Shown here in pieces: positions 32,780 through 44,239 of a DNA stretch of 64,000 nucleotides. Within the stretch, counting starts at the first letter, position 1; each line of letters opens with the position of its first letter. The notes under the pieces are model-generated. The model was given only the letters and a program-made list of their open reading frames with translations. It made no database searches and had not been told where the DNA came from. Source of the DNA: Excoecaria cochinchinensis (Eukaryota > Streptophyta > Magnoliopsida > Malpighiales > Euphorbiaceae); NCBI GenBank assembly GCA_947683425.1, contig CANTUQ010000043.1, positions 12,262,501-12,326,500 on the forward strand, given 5' to 3'. The position numbers and the translations under genes are program-made.

Positions 32780-33685
32780 TCAGCATTCATCACTGGCATC
32801 AGTCTGGAGATATCTTTTTCCTGTAGAAGGGATATAGAGTGGTGGCAAGTTTTGAGTGGCTGCCTTTATTTTTTGGATTGATTGGGTATGGGTGGCTGAC
32901 CAAGGTGGGGGTTTCTTTTGTAAAAGTTGAGTTAGTGGCCGAGAAAGGTGACTAAAGTGGGAAATGAACTGGCGAATGTAATTAGCAATACCAAGGAACT
33001 GTTGAACTTGTTTTTGTGACAAATGTTTATCAGGAAAATTAAGTAGTTCCTTAGCCAAATGGGGTTGGGGTTGATAACTGCTATTGGCAAAGTGCATGCC
33101 AAGAAAATCAATTTCTTTCTGTCCAATAATCATCTTAGATGGTGAAAGCATGATTCCATGTTCCTTTGTGAGATCAATGAAGGACTGTAAGTGAGCTTTA
33201 TGAGAAGGAACATCTGGAGAGAAAATCAAAACATCATCTATGTAGATTAAGGCAAAAGAAAGGATTGGGTGGTAAATCCTGATCATGGTTTGTCGAAAAA
33301 TGGATGGTGCCGTTTTGAGACCAAAAGGCATGACAGTCCATTGATAATGGAAATTGGGTATGCAGAAGGTAGTTTTAGGACGATCGTGAGGTTGAATTCC
33401 TAATTGCCAGAAGCCAGCTTTGAGATCAAACTTTGAAAAAACTTTTGCATTGTGGAGGAATGGGAAAAGGGAAGATATTTTTGGTAAAGGATATTTATTG
33501 TCTTTGAGAAAAAGGTTAAGTGGTGTATAGTCAATGACGAGGTGCTTCTTTCCTCGAACTTGTTCAGAGTGCTTGTTGACATAAAAGGCTTGACAAGCCC
33601 AGTTAGATTGAGTGGGGTCAATCAGTTTTTGGGCCAACAACTGTGAACATTCTGCTTGGGCTAAAGCACAGTCATCAGGAGACAT
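32780..33685 (-). pseudogene. Pararetroviral reverse transcriptase, about 300-codon open segment
   Basis: The RT palm motifs are visible: a LVIDYTPLN block, FSKFDLKAGFWQL, MPFGLKTAPSIF and the catalytic IYIDDVLIF. The segment ends at the first RNase H motif (QTDASD). The enzyme would copy the viral pregenomic RNA into DNA. The open segment begins at an internal Met, and the neighbouring parts of the polyprotein are in other frames, so it is not expressible as a whole. The residue pattern separates it from the gypsy RT at 54200. Confidence 0.85.
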
Positions 33686-33825
33686 ACCAGGGTGTGTGGC
33701 TGTTGTGGGGTTTACATCTTCTGATTTTTTGAAAGGTAAGGTGATAAAAAACTCAAGTTTGGTCCAAAGTGGGTTGGAATGTTTAGTGAGAAAGTCAACA
33801 TGGGAGGTTGCACAACAAAAGGTTT

Positions 33826-34245
33826 CTAATTGGGTTTGAATTTCTTGGAATGGGCCTGGGCCTGGGTCATATACAGTAAAGAGTGAATGGGTAGTGGTAT
33901 AGGGCTGAAAGTTTTTCTTATGTTTAAGGCCAATATTCGAAGATGAGGCATCTGATAAAGAGCATCAAATCCAAATACAAGATCTTTGCTGGGAAGATCT
34001 GAACCAAGAGCATGGATCCAGATATAACAATCAGGAAAGAATTGGATTTTTATAGGATGCTTGGTTCTTTTTGTGATGGTTAAGATGCCTTGGTTGGCTG
34101 CTTGGAAGTGCTGGGTATATGGTTTCCAGTATGAATCAGGACGGACTTTTGGGTTAAGAATAGTATTGTGGGCTCTAGTATCAATGAAAGCAATGATGCT
34201 AATGGGATTAGCATATTTATCAGGAAATACTTTTGCTGGGACCAA
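33826..34245 (-). pseudogene. Pararetroviral aspartic protease region
   Basis: The frame lies between the zinc-knuckle segment and RT, where the protease is expected. The active-site block reads FIDTRAHNTIL: the family needs D-T/S-G, and the glycine is Arg here, so it is probably inactive. A hydrophobic strand pattern around KDLVFGFDAL is consistent with the family fold. Confidence 0.65.
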
Positions 34246-34473
34246 TGGAATGGGGTGAGTGGAGAAGATAGAAGTTGATGTTGGGGATGGTAATGGTAAT
34301 GGTTTAATGGTGGAAATTTCAGAAATAGTGTCAGAATCAGAGGTATCATCGTCAGAATCAGAATCAGAATACTCTATAGCAAAAAGAGTATATGGATCAG
34401 GTTCTTCATCTTCAGAGAAGAGTGATTCAACATCATCATTTTGGATATTGATGGGAGAAGACTGCTGTATGTG

Positions 34474-34878
34474 TTAAAGTAGTTGTTGAGACTTTTTCTT
34501 TTTTGGACATTGTTTTGCAAAGTGACCTTTCTTTCCACAAACAAAACATTTATCTCCTTTTGGCTTGTGTCGTTTTCGTCGATAAAATCGAACTTTCTTT
34601 TGTTGGTAAGGAGAATGATATTTGTTGAACTTCTTTGGATATCTGAACTTCTTATGCTTCCTGGGATAGCATGAACAATCCTTTTTGGGAAAGCATTTAA
34701 TTTCCAAATCTGGTCTTTTGCATGCAGCTTTGATCTGAGGATCTTTTCCTTTGAGAAAAGTGTTCTTGATCATTTTTTGAGAAGCACAAAGTCGTTCAAG
34801 TGCCATGAGAACTCTTTGATAAATCTGCCCTAAAGAGAGAGAGTTCAACTGGATACCTTGTTCCCGAAGATAGAACAT
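34474..34878 (-). pseudogene. Pararetroviral capsid-region zinc knuckle
   Basis: A Lys/Arg-rich segment ends with the CCHC knuckle CFVCGKKGHFAKQC followed by PKKKK. This basic knuckle is the nucleic-acid-binding end of the viral coat protein. Stops separate it from the flanking frames. Confidence 0.8.
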
Positions 34879-34920
34879 TGTGCTATCAGAAAGTTATTCT
34901 GGGATTGAAGACAAGAATCC

Positions 34921-36111
34921 CTATTTTAGATTAGGATCATTTGCTCCATTAAGCATATAAAAGAGTTTAGACATTCTTTTATAATGCTTATTTAGATCCT
35001 TGGGAAGGAGAGAACAACATTTCATTTTGAAAAATTTATCGCGGGAGGTATTCTCAAAATCTCGAACATCACCAATGAACTCAGCATGGATCTTCTGGAG
35101 TACATAAGTGATAGATTCAGATCGGACAAATTGAGTCTTTGAGTATTCATCAAGGCGAGTAAACCAATCCCTTAGTCGACCCATGAATCTGCATTGGAAT
35201 TCATCAAGAATGGGTTCTAAGGTAGTAACTCCTGGTGGACGTGTTCGTGCTTTAAGATCAAGCCAAGCAAAAAACTCTTGGAGACGATCACGCCATTTAT
35301 CACTGGAGATATCCTCAAATTGGAACCATGGGCCACTTATGGGTCTGGAATTAGCAGGGAGTGGAGTAGCAGTATCAGCCATTTCTTCTTCTAGCTCTTC
35401 TGCTTCATACTGAGTAGTAGTACTCTCAGCAGGATCTACCATAAATAAAGGAAAATGCTTTGGATCTAATTCATCATCAGAGATAGAACTAGAATCACTT
35501 TCATCTGTATCTGTTGTTTCAGATGAATTATCAATAGTGGCAGATGAGATAGCAGGTAAAGTTTGCAAGGCCTTTTGTTTCAGTGTTTGGATTATGGGAT
35601 TTGGATATGAGGGTTGTTGGATCATGTGAGATACTGGTGGCTCAGAGATAACAATGGCTTTTTGTTTGAGATCTAGAGATGGGATAGTTGGTGTAGTTGG
35701 TAAATCAGATGTAGAGGGTATATTTGGGGTGAGAGATGTGGTGACAGGTTGAGGTAAAGATTGAGAAGGTTGCTTTGGTAGTTTAACTTGTCTAGCAAAG
35801 TTTTGTCTCATGAACATCTCATGAGAGTATCCTAATGCTTCAAGTTCATCTTGGGATGGTTCAGAATATGATGGAATTTGTATGGAAGTTTGATGTGTAT
35901 ATGGCATAAAGGTGGAATGATAAAATGGTAAAGAAGGTACGAAAGTTGGAGGTGGTTTGGCTAGATCTCTTTTGATTGTTTCAATCTCTGCTTTCAATCT
36001 TGTAGGTTCAAGGGCCTTTGCTTTGAAGGTAGCATCATATGTCCGTTCAGCAATGGATGTCATCAGTTGCTTATCCAACTCAGCAACTTGATTCTGTAAT
36101 TTTGCAAGCAA
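34921..36111 (-). pseudogene. Pararetroviral capsid/polyprotein region, 396-codon frame
   Basis: A long open stretch upstream of the zinc knuckle starts with a coiled-coil-like segment (LAKLQNQVAELDKQLM). A Pro/Ser/Thr-rich middle and an acidic patch (SSETTDTDESDSSSISDDE) follow. The C-terminal part (WRDRLQEFFAWLDLKAR, EFQCRFMGRLRDWFTRLDEY) resembles coat-protein sequence of pararetroviruses. A stop and frameshift separate it from the knuckle. The domain limits are inferred from order. Confidence 0.65.
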
Positions 36112-36675
36112 TTGATATGCAGCAGCATTTTGAGTTGTAATCTGAGAGTTAAGCTTATCAACACGAGTAGAAACATGGTCAACTTTTGTTTCTATCCGAT
36201 GTAATAGCTTATTCTAAGCAAGAGAATTCTCAGATTGCCAATTAAGTACTGCTTCTGCTAGTGACACAGATCTAGGAGTTCCTTCAGTGGAAATTCCTGG
36301 AGATTTAACAAAAGGTGTTGTTCTGATTTTTGTGGTAGGGTTAACTGTTTCAGAAAGAGTAGGAAAATCTTCAGTATAGTCAAGAGTGGGTTAGTACATA
36401 CAAATAGCAGAAAGAAGGGGTGTGTTTTGTACTTTGGGTTTCCATAAAGAAGGAGAAGTGGAACAGGGTTTTTTGAGTAATGGTTTTGGTGATGGTTTGC
36501 ATGTGTTTGGTGTAGGAGTTGGTTTAATGGGTGGTTTGTACCAGGAAGGAGAAGTATAACTTACAGCATAATCATACTTGCCAGATGGTTGGCCAAGAAG
36601 ACCAACTGAGGGATCATCATCTTCATCCAGGTGGTCCTGGAAACGAGCTTCTGAAGATGTTTTCTTTTTGGCTTT

Positions 36676-37281
36676 TCATCTCCGTCTCCGGAGATCCTCA
36701 TCATCAAGATTTGCTTCCAAGTGGTCTTGATAACAATTATCACAATCACAAAGATCCCAATAGCAATGACCATCTCTTTTATAGGCATAAATAGGACGGC
36801 CATCATTGTTAAAGGCTTCAATTGGGATACCATCTTCTTGTGGAAAAGGCTGCATCATAAATTGTGTTGAAAAGGCAGGTGCTGTAGTAGAATCAGCTAA
36901 ATCTGTCTCAGGAGGAACGAATTGAGTTTTAATCATACCATCCGGTTTCTCAAGGAAAACAGGAGTAGTAGACTGAACTGGCTGCTTTTGTTCATGAAGG
37001 ATCTCATAGCTTGTTAGCCATGATTTTGGGAAGTATTTAAGCAATTGTTCTCTTGTCAATTGTTTTGGAATTTGAACACAGGTTGGAACCTGGTTAGAAT
37101 CAGCAGAAATAAGTAGAGCATTATTGGATCCTGGAAGAGAGATGTCTATAGCATGGTTTTGAACTCTATAGATCATCTGGTAATGGAGTGTTGCTACTTC
37201 AGTTGTTTTCACCTGATCTATTCCAGTAATCTGAATCTGGACCTTCAGATTATCAAGAATATAAGGATCATCCAACCTCAT
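36676..37281 (-). pseudogene. Pararetroviral movement protein, C-terminal part
   Basis: The frame starts exactly at the rearrangement point with MRLDDPYILD, a segment also present at the end of the plus-strand movement-protein piece (38618-38649). It continues with TEVATLHYQMIYRVQNHA, typical of viral movement proteins, which carry virus through plasmodesmata, and then into a variable linker. It is cut off from its N-terminus by inversion. Confidence 0.7.
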
Positions 37282-37456
37282 ATTGAAGTTGGATGATCCT
37301 CATATTCTTGATAATCTGAAGGTCTAGATTCAGATTACTGGAGCAGATCAGGTGAAAACAACTGAAGTAGCAACACTCCATTACTAGATGATCTATAGAG
37401 TTCAAAACCATGCTATAGACATCTCTCTTCCAGGATCCAATGATGCTCATCTTAAG
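37108..37456. repeat. Inverted repeat at the pararetrovirus rearrangement junction
   Basis: Arms of about 169 bp (37108-37276 and 37288-37456) carry the same movement-protein segment in opposite orientation around an 11-bp spacer. Differences are few. Confidence 0.85.
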
Positions 37457-37899
37457 TCTTCTCCTACGTTTGAATAAAATCTCTCTTCTTCCATTACTTT
37501 CTCAATTCCTCCTTTCTCTTTCATTAGAATATCCTTCTTCTTTAATCTTGGATCCTGCTATCTAATACTCCTAGGTTTATGGAATGTCTCATTCTGATGT
37601 ATGTTGGGATATTTATTCAGATTACTGGAGCAGATAAGGTGAAAACAACTGAAGTAGCAACACTCCATTACCAGATGATCTATAGAGTTCAAAACCATGC
37701 TATAGACATCTCTCTTCCAAGATCCAATGATGCTCATCTTAAGCCTTCTCCTACGTTTGAATAAAATCTTTCTTCTTCCATGACTTTCTAAATTCCTCCT
37801 TTCTCTTTCATTAGAATATCCTTCTTCTTTAATCTTGGATCCTGCTATCTAATACTCCTAGGTCTATGGAATGTCTCATTCTGATGTATGTTGGGATAT
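37326..37899 (+). repeat. 287-bp tandem duplication of pararetroviral sequence
   Basis: Copies 37326-37612 and 37613-37899 share a movement-protein piece, a C/T-rich segment and the phrase GATGTATGTTGGGATAT at their right ends. The offset is 287 bp. The copies differ at few positions. Confidence 0.88.
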
Positions 37900-38005
37900 C
37901 TAAGAGGATAGTCCTAAGTTGAGGCCAGGAAGAACCGTTGTTGGACAGTCATACCTGGTATCCAACATAGTCAGTTTCGATGTGTTTCATAGTCCCTAGG
38001 GCATT

Positions 38006-38018
38006 TGGTATCAGAGCC
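38006..38018 (+). promoter_or_regulatory. Pararetroviral minus-strand primer site (tRNA-Met)
   Basis: TGGTATCAGAGCC matches the initiator tRNA-Met 3' end, the caulimovirid origin for minus-strand DNA. It lies about 50 bp upstream of the movement-protein ATG on the plus strand, in the expected genome order. Confidence 0.8.
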
Positions 38019-38066
38019 TATAGATTCAAGATCAAGGTATTTTAATGAAAGGGAAATTTTCATATC

Positions 38067-38649
38067 CATGGCTTCTCTTAGTAGTTTATCTTTATCTTCT
38101 TCCTCTTCTTCTAGATCTTCTTTCTCTCTTTCACCATCTACCATCAAAAAGCTTGATTACCTTTATGAGCTTAATTTTCTGGATGAATCCCAAAAAATCC
38201 AAGACTCTCATTTACCTTTTCTTAACCCTTATGATGCTTTTACTAAAACACCCAGATCCAATGTTCTTTGCAATATTAAGATACTTATTCGTCAGCCAAA
38301 GTCTCATGTTAAAGAATACATACAGTCCTCTTCCTTTTTGCAGCATTCCATCAAAGCCACTGGACAAGAACAGTTCATTTCTCTTGATGTTCCTTCTGAA
38401 TCCATTCCTTATTGGATAAATCACGGACTGACTCATCTCCACTTTGGAGCAGTCAGAATTGCTGTAACTTACCATGGACGAAAAGCACTTCCTGTTTTTG
38501 CACGAATTGCTCTCCTTGATACAAGGTATCTCACTTATTCACAAGCTGTCATCGGCATTATACAAACCTCCTTAATTGCTGGAACAGTAATGCTCACCTT
38601 CTACCCCAACTTCAATATGAGGTTGGATGATCCTCATATTCTTGATAAG
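38067..38649 (+). pseudogene. Pararetroviral movement protein, N-terminal part
   Basis: The frame from MASLSSLSLSSSSSSRSS is open to the viral/LTR junction. Conserved movement-protein residues are HFGAVRIAVTYHGRK and ARIALLDTRY. It breaks at MRLDDPHILD, where the chromosome switches to element A, and the remainder of the protein lies inverted at 37281. Codons past 38649 are LTR sequence. The frame has no internal stop, but the gene is incomplete. Confidence 0.78.
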
Positions 38650-38897
38650 TTTGGTTTTAAAGTTATGTGGATTTTTGAATTCGGCCACCTTAGGGAATAA
38701 AAGGGAATGATAGAGTTTTAAGGAGTTATGGCATGGGAAGCATGTTTATGATGTGGAGAATAAGAATCTAAGGTGAGTGGATACATTATACTTCCTTTTC
38801 CATTGATTATGTGTGAATTTTAGGTTATGTTTATGTGTGAAAATGAGATTTAGGCATGTTTAATTAAATCTAATGTGATATTCATAATCTATGGACT
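38650..38897 (+). mobile_element. Right LTR of element A, continuation
   Basis: It matches 14070-14316 of the left LTR (TTTGGTTTTAAAGTTATGTG through ATCTATGGACT). It is ended by the CACTA terminus at 38898. The rest of this LTR is not seen in the window. Confidence 0.9.
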
Positions 38898-40030
38898 CAC
38901 TACAAGAAAATTAAGAAATAGCAAAAGAAATTTTTTCGTTGCTAAATAGCAACGGAATTCCATTTTAGCAACGGAAAAATTAATCTGTTGCTATTTTCAG
39001 TTAAGTTTTATACAAACAGCAACAGAAAAGTTTTTGGTTACTTTCGGTCGCTAAAAGAGGAGGGAACAATTGGCGCGCAAAATTAGCAATGGAATTCCAA
39101 AACCGTTGCTAAATATCGCGGGAACGATGAGTAGGAAATTTTTTGAGCGAAAAATAGCAACGAAAAAATTTTTCGGTTGCTAATTTAGCAACGGTTATAC
39201 ATTTCCGTTGCTAATTGCAGAAAAATAGCAACCGAAAAAATATCGGTTGCTAATATAGTAATGGAAAAAATTTTCCGTTGCTAAATGTTTCAAGAATAGC
39301 AACCGAACTTATTTCGGTTGCAAATATAGCAACGGAAAACAATTTCCGTTGCTAAAAGGGAAAAAATAAATTTTTATATTGTTGAACCAGTTAGCATAGG
39401 AAATGGATTTCGGTTGCTATTCTTTTAGTAAAGAATAATTTGCAATGGTTTCTCTAAGCCATTGCTAAATTATCCTAAAATAGCAACCGAATTTTAATTC
39501 GGTTGCTAATTTTTTATATTTAATACTATTTGCAACGGAATTGAAAAACCGTTGCTAAATTTTAAGCGAATAGCAACCGAAATATATTCGGTTGCTATTT
39601 TTTATAGTTAAGAGTAATTTGCAACGGATTTTAATAACTGTTACTAAATGACTAAAATAGCAACCGAAATAGATTCGGTTGCTAATATTGAAACAATTAG
39701 CAACGAAATTAAGAAACCGTTGCTAAATGTTTGGATAATAACACTATTTTGCAACGGATTTGAAAACCGCTGCTAAATGTTTGGATAATAGCAACTGAAT
39801 AGAAATTCGGTTGCTATTTTTTAATAGCTAACATTTTTTTGCAATGGATTAGGTAAACCATTGCTAAATTTCTGAAATATAGCAACCGAATTTTTGTCCG
39901 TTGCAAATATAGCAACGGAAATATTTTTCCGTTGCTATATGTTAAATATTTTTCATTAGAAATACCAACCGAATTATATTCGGTTGGTAATATGGCAACG
40001 ATAGCAACCGAATTAATTTCGGTTGCTAAA
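38898..40030 (+). repeat. CACTA subterminal hairpin array, two alternating types
   Basis: More than twenty inverted pairs have stems TAGCAACGG/CCGTTGCTA or TAGCAACCG/CGGTTGCTA, with loops of about 8-12 nt. From 39070 on the two types alternate nearly strictly. Subterminal repeats in CACTA elements are the binding sites of the TNPA-type protein. Confidence 0.92.
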
Positions 40031-40090
40031 ATTAGGGTTAATTCCGGATTTTAATCTCATGTTTTTCCACATTTCTTCTTCACCCAATAC

Positions 40091-40374
40091 ACTTACGCCG
40101 ATCCCTCTCCCTAACCCCCGCTATTTACGTCTTCTGCTCCTCCAATTTTCGGCATTCCCACTACCCCTTAGATCATAAGAGTGACGACCACGATCTCCGA
40201 CGCCGCCGCTCCGTCGTGCCCCTACCCCACACACTTGTGCCGATTCCTCTCCCTAACCCGCGTTGTTTGCGTCTTCTGCTCCTCCAATTTTCGGCATTCC
40301 CACTCTTAGATCAGAAGAGCGACGACCACAATCTCAGACTCCGTTGCTCCGTCGTGCCCCTACCCCACATATCA
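40091..40374 (+). repeat. 142-bp tandem duplication in CACTA leader
   Basis: Two diverged copies begin at 40091 and 40233 and share GATCCCTCTCCCTAACCC-like, CTTCTGCTCCTCCAATTTTC and CCGTCGTGCCCCTACCCCAC segments. C/T-rich, promoter-proximal leader sequence is typical here. An exon-like end AATCGG/GTAAGT follows at about 40450. Confidence 0.88.
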
Positions 40375-43300
40375 GACACAGTATAGTTACTCCCACAGCG
40401 CCGCTGCTCCCCCACCGCCTTGCTCCCTCACTCGATTAGCTTGAGGAAAATCGGGTAAGTCATTTTTAGTTCCAGATTGTGTGTCCTTGATGTCCTCAGC
40501 CATCGATTCTTTTCTTTTCTTTTGTTGTTTTTTTTCAATTTTCAGCTGATTTTGGTTGAATCTTCTGGAGATTTCACATTATTTCTTTTTGTGTGCTTCC
40601 AACAAAAGAATCCAGTCTCACATTTTGGATTGTGTTAGTAAGTTTTCTTATTTCTTTATCAAAGTAGCTTTTTTATGCTAATTTGATTAATTATTTTTGT
40701 AGCTTGTTTATATAGTGTTTAGTCTAGTTGATTCTTTGGCTTGTGTTTCTCTAATGGCTGTATTAGCTCAAGAACTTTCAAAAATCATCAATGGCCTGAA
40801 TGCGAAGTGATACACACGAGTTTCACTGGTACATTTGTATTGTTTTCCCCCCTCTGTATTAGCATTTTTTTGTTTTGTGATTGCCTTCAGTTTCATTGCT
40901 AGTTGCTTCTTATATCATGCATACAAATGCATTTCCATTTAAGAAACTCTAGGTAGAACACAGAAAATTGTTTTTTGCATATTGTTTGGTAGTAGAGCAT
41001 TGAGAGGGTTTTGGAAACTGAGGCAGTTTGAAATTATTTTGGCATCAATAGGAGAAGGGGAACTATCAAAGAAACAAATACATAAGCATTAACATTAAGA
41101 AGCAGAGCATTTTAACTGGTTTTATTGGTGGCAATGCTGCTTATCTGAGAAACATTGCAAGAAAGTTTTTTTCTTTTATGTTCTAGTTTTATAGTCTTTT
41201 TTAGGTTCTGTTACCATTATAAAAGAGGTAGTTGTTACATATAAATTTGTAACTCCGTCAATCATTTTGTAATAGCAAAACTCTAAATGCATTCTTTCTT
41301 TCTTCCTATGGAGATGTTTTTTCTCTCTATGATGAATTGCTATTTCTCAGAAGGAACCATTACATGCAGTTAGCTACTGCGTTTAGGCCTTTTTTTCCCC
41401 ATTTAGTTAGGATAGACATTGAAATGTGCAAAACTTCTTCATCATTGCAAGCTCTCACTGTGATATGTATTGATTGTACCTGATAATTCTGCAAATATGA
41501 CTTCTGATGTAACTGGTTTAGCTAGTATATCACAATCGGTGAACCTTTTGCACAAAGATTAAAGAAGGAGATCAGCTAACACTATTGGAGCCTTATTATC
41601 GTTGTGCTGACTTTTCTTGGAAGGATAAGGTATCTTATCATGCATATCTTTTACCTTCGCTGTTGGTTCAAATGTGGGTCCAATAATAAATATGCCTTGG
41701 CTATTTGTTTCTTGTATATTGTTTCCATCTGAATAATGAGGATAAATTGCTCTTGCCTTTGATCCTGCTAGCTTTAATATGATGCACAAATAATAAAACG
41801 GGACAATGTATTCCAAACATAAAAAATCAAAAACAAATTATAACATCTTACTAGAAGTATGCTGTACTAGTATAGGAGAAACATTACCTTTTCTGACACA
41901 AAGATAGCAATTAATGGTGAGATATGGGTTTATACCTCAAGTAGGATGAGCATAAAATGAACAATTGATTGAATTTCAACAAAATCATAATTATATATGC
42001 AGTAAAATATACATAACATACTACTAGTTATGGGTAAGCACCTGCCCACATTGGAAACAGTCAAAGATTTAGATGCTTTTTTACATCAAAAGCTGAAACT
42101 TCCTAGTGAACTTGCTTTCATCATTTATTACTGGAAGGTGGCATATTGATATTGATTATGATGGTGATGGTGATGGTGATGGTAATGGTGATGATACATA
42201 ACTTTTTGCTATTTTTTTATGAATTAGTTCAACGCAAAATTCAAATTATACAACAGAAATTTCAACGAGGGGGCAAATGTAGAGTTGGGTGGAGAACTGA
42301 GATTGGTAAGATTTCTGTCTTACCTTTTTTTCTTTGAGGAAGTCGACAAATTTTACTTCTTATTGACTTGGTTTCTATGTTTTTCGTTTTATTTTCAATT
42401 GATTACGAAAAAATGGAAAGCGATAAGCATTTATAGCAATTCTGCTACATGAAATGGGACTATCTGCTTTGGTTTCTACTAGACAGGTAATGTTTTCCTT
42501 AATCAATTTTAATTTATGTATTAATACTTTATACGCTTCATTCTCAAGAAAAGGAGTGTGATTTATGTAAATAGTGAATACTTTTACAAATAGGAGGAGC
42601 AATTATTTTTTTCTTTTTTTGAGACCTAATTATTTAGACTATTGGTGATTATATAAACTGGTTGTGATTCTAAAAGGCAGTGTTTGTGGGGTGCATTGAT
42701 ACGATGCCAACAACATATGTCTATATATCTTCACCTAATTACATGAGATTGTCAAATATGTACCAAAATACTTTCCTTCTCTTCGTTTCTTTGTCGGATT
42801 ACTTCACTCTTCAATTTGTTTGGTGAATTTTATGTTTTAGCGAAACTAATTTTATTGTCTAACTACCTCTCCATTAATTAGCTTGCTTTATTGCAATTTT
42901 GGCTATTTTGACTCTGTCTATACGTGGAGGGAGTTTGGTGGAAGCTGGTTTTGATTCTATTTGTACGTGGAGTGGGTTTGGTGGAAGCTAGTTTTTCTCA
43001 TCAGATTTCACCCGCTAAGGTCATGTATCTTTATCCATTCTCGTAATATATACAAAAGAAAAAATGTCTGATTTCTCTTTCTTGCTGTCATATTTATCCA
43101 TTTAATAATACTATTATATCTTATTTCTGCCTGCTCCGATCTAACTTAGCTCGTATACATTGATAACTTGAGTGTTTTTTGTTTTTATTGCCTCTAATTT
43201 TCCTAAACTGACTAGCTAGAATTTTAGTAGTGACTTTGCTTGAAAATTGCACCATTTTAGTAGGCGAAAGGGATAAAGCTGTGGACTAGGTTCTAAATAT

Positions 43301-43390
43301 TAGATATCTAATTGTACAATAGGTTCTAAATTATGTAACACTCTATGCTGAAATGGTTACCTTGTGCACAACCAGTTTATGGATATAGGG
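40375..43390 (+). other. CACTA 1 interior without recognisable coding sequence
   Basis: The sequence is T-rich and intron-like. It includes a GATGGT simple repeat (42160-42195) and a short internal duplication (about 42905-42995). Much of it reappears inverted at 46900-49890. I cannot identify exons. Confidence 0.55.
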
Positions 43391-43419
43391 GGAATTGATG
43401 GATTATTTTTGCAAAATTA

Positions 43420-43860
43420 TTGAGATACTTGAAATTGAATATCCCGCATTGCCGATAAAATGATGTGTGCTGTTTAAGTGTGAGTGGTTTGATCCTACTC
43501 CTAGCATCAGAACAAAAGTACATAGCCGATAAAATCTCACAGAAATCACCCAGCGGAGAAGATTTAAACAATTTGAACCTTTTGTTTTGGCAATGCAAGC
43601 AACCCAGGTGTATTATGTCCCTTATCCCAGCTTAAGAAGGGATAAGTCAGATTGGTTAGCAGTCGTCAAAGTAAAACAAAGAGGTGTTTTTCACAGACAG
43701 GCAAAGGGAGAAAGCAAAACAAATGAAACTGAAGCATTTCAGGAAGAAGAAGCAGATGTACATGAAATAAATGCATGTTTGGAGAATGAACTGTTAAATT
43801 ATTCAAATAATGAATTTATGGAAATCCAATCTAGAGAGGATGAAGAATCTGTATAGGTCA
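43420..43860 (+). pseudogene. TNP2-type transposase, C-terminal DUF4216 region
   Basis: The frames read VLFKCEWFDPTPSIRTK, a stop, then FEPFVLAMQATQVYYVPYP and DWLAVVKVKQRGVFH, the DUF4216 pattern (PF13952) at the end of plant TNP2 transposases. An acidic tail to a stop at 43856 follows. The catalytic core, which would cut the element ends in the nucleus, is missing, so this is a remnant. The same region is found at 60660-61300. Confidence 0.78.
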
Positions 43861-44239
43861 TCGGTAACTAAGTAATGTAAATGTTAAGAATGTGTAAAAT
43901 GAATAAGTGCATAAAATGTTAACTGAACTTAATGGTAATAACAAGCGTAGAAAAAAGAAGACGTATTTTAAATATTTAAGAAACAGAGATTTGTTTTGCT
44001 TGATGGTTTATGCTACGAACTTTAGCAAATAAAGTAATGGAAAGGGTTAAGTTTTGCAATAAAATTGTATGCCCCTCTTTCCCTTTTCTTTGCAAGTTAA
44101 CTTCCATAATATGCTCATTCTATTACAGTCATTTTTTTTATATATTTTTATATAAACTATGTTTTAGTTGTTAAAGTGTTTCAAGAACTCAGACACCTTA
44201 TAACAATGATCTTATCTACTAGAAGATTGAATATTTTAA

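Larger units (their letters stand above)
20541..38649 (-). mobile_element. Endogenous pararetrovirus, rearranged and interrupted
   Basis: Caulimoviridae-like sequence lies in A's right LTR. Minus-strand coding runs from a movement-protein part (37281) through capsid-like region, zinc knuckle, protease, RT and RNase H to a C-terminal piece at 20648, and is split by solo LTR B. A plus-strand part (about 37288-38649) holds the intergenic region, tRNA-Met primer site and movement-protein N-terminus. No LTRs bound it and 92 bp of target were lost, consistent with end-joining capture of viral DNA. RT residues suggest a petuvirus- or florendovirus-like type, with low certainty. Stops and frameshifts throughout indicate an old, defective copy. 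Confidence 0.85.
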
